From contig NZ_JRNB01000065.1 of assembly GCF_000758885.1 (NCBI RefSeq), positions 1 through 64,000 of the forward strand: 64,000 bases of DNA, read 5' to 3'. The notes beneath the pieces were generated by a model, which was given only the letters and a program-made list of their open reading frames with translations, did not search any database and had not been told where the DNA came from. Below, piece after piece: positions 63,589 to 64,000 of this stretch; positions within the stretch are counted from its first letter, which is position 1, and each line of letters begins with the position of its first letter. A program made the translations under genes and the position numbers. This DNA is from Peptostreptococcus sp. MV1 (GTDB lineage Bacteria; Bacillota; Clostridia; Peptostreptococcales; Peptostreptococcaceae).

Positions 63589-64000
63589 ATGAAAAAAACT
63601 ATCAGCTTAAAGTCTGAAAGCCTTAGGGATATTAGAACTATAACTGGTTCAGCCTTGCTAATTGCAGCAGCAGTTATTATCGATTTTTTTAGGTTTGTAT
63701 TTTCTAATATATTAGAAATATCATTCAGTTTCTTGGCCTTGGCCATGACTGGTCTCTTATATGGACCGCTTGTCGGTGGTGTCGTAGGAGGTATTTCAGA
63801 TATAATACAATACATCGTAAGGCCTAGTGGACCATTTTTCCCAGGTTTTACCCTAAATAGCATCCTTTCTGGAGTTATTTTCGGTATGTTCTTGTACAAG
63901 CAAAAATTAACAGTAAAGCGTGTAACTATCTGTGTTTTGATTGAGGGCATCATCACTGTTCTAATCCTTACACCAATATGGTTAAACATACTTTACGGTG
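63589..64000 (+). CDS. Folate-type ECF transporter S component (FolT-like), cut by the window end
   Basis: The first 137 residues are visible; the rest lies beyond 64000. GGGGGA precedes the ATG. Membrane protein with TITGSALLIAAAVIIDFF, FLALAMTGLLYGPLVGGVVGGISDIIQYIVRPSGPFFPGF and LNSILSGVIFGMFLY; the SF.FL...GLLYGP..G...GG..D...Y...P.G.F.PGF pattern is that of FolT-type S components, which bind folate and use the common ECF energiser. I see no tetrahydrofolate riboswitch in the 190-base leader. Confidence 0.85.
   Translation, partial: MKKTISLKSESLRDIRTITGSALLIAAAVIIDFFRFVFSNILEISFSFLALAMTGLLYGPLVGGVVGGISDIIQYIVRPSGPFFPGFTLNSILSGVIFGMFLYKQKLTVKRVTICVLIEGIITVLILTPIWLNILYG

Noticed and set aside
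1-64000. CRISPR array, tRNA or rRNA genes, complete insertion sequence, prophage
   Set aside because: No regularly spaced repeats, no cloverleaf or rRNA core sequence, and no integrase or phage structural genes were seen.

Overview
The window looks like the chromosome of a low-GC, strictly anaerobic, amino-acid-fermenting Firmicute. The best fit is Peptostreptococcaceae, close to Peptostreptococcus. The evidence is the low GC, strong AGGAGG ribosome sites, a class II 2-hydroxyacyl-CoA dehydratase fermentation cluster, NAD-type glutamate dehydrogenase, an [FeFe]-hydrogenase, Rex, and T-box and FMN riboswitches. The genus is an inference from gene content; no rRNA or tRNA gene was seen.

Layout. 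1-2,740: pepD and purC. 2,740-8,240: an AT-rich accessory island on the minus strand, bordered by an IS256-type transposase remnant. It holds five genes: two tandem PUA/EVE-like proteins, an AbiH-like protein with an N-terminal extension, an unrecognised protein, and a PUA-like protein with a Mrr-like nuclease C-terminus. This is the best candidate for an undescribed anti-phage or conflict system. 8,240-13,390: valS under a T-box leader, then a group B [FeFe]-hydrogenase. 13,490-16,310: a YtrA-type GntR/ABC operon, a MerR regulator and a 170-bp imperfect palindrome. 16,318-29,215: an ABC-F protein, a class A PBP, a DEAD-box helicase, thiI with a cysteine desulfurase, an AEC transporter, a TRIC-type channel and a YdbS/YdbT pair. 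29,258-32,330: a feoA-feoA-feoB-FeoB-associated operon. 32,670-37,071: a lipoprotein, a YpmS-like protein, glutamate dehydrogenase, ferredoxin and Rex. 37,202-41,778: ABC-F/tsaD/rimI/tsaB/tsaE, in the order of the Bacillus ydi cluster. 42,016-49,005: phosphate butyryltransferase, a broken PPOX-like gene, the dehydratase activator, riboflavin ECF transporter ribU under an FMN riboswitch, tex, and prfB with its programmed +1 frameshift. 49,047-60,492: the reductive amino-acid branch (2-hydroxyacid dehydrogenase, etfA, etfB, acyl-CoA dehydrogenase, dehydratase C and B subunits, CoA-transferase), a transporter and a sigma-54 activator. 60,706-64,000: secA and the start of a folT-like ECF transporter gene.

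How the genes fit together. An amino acid taken up by the cell, perhaps through the transporter, would be transaminated to a 2-oxoacid; glutamate dehydrogenase regenerates 2-oxoglutarate. The 2-oxoacid is reduced to the (R)-2-hydroxyacid, activated by CoA transfer, dehydrated by the [4Fe-4S] dehydratase after ATP-driven electron transfer from the activator, and reduced to the saturated acyl-CoA by the acyl-CoA dehydrogenase/EtfBA complex. Reduced ferredoxin would feed the activator and the hydrogenase, with Rex as an NADH sensor. Two near-identical -24/-12 promoters, one before the transporter and one before the CoA-transferase, lie next to the sigma-54 activator and imply one sigma-54 regulon. 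Whether the substrate is leucine (isocaproate) or an aromatic amino acid (phenyl- or indole-propionate) cannot be decided here.
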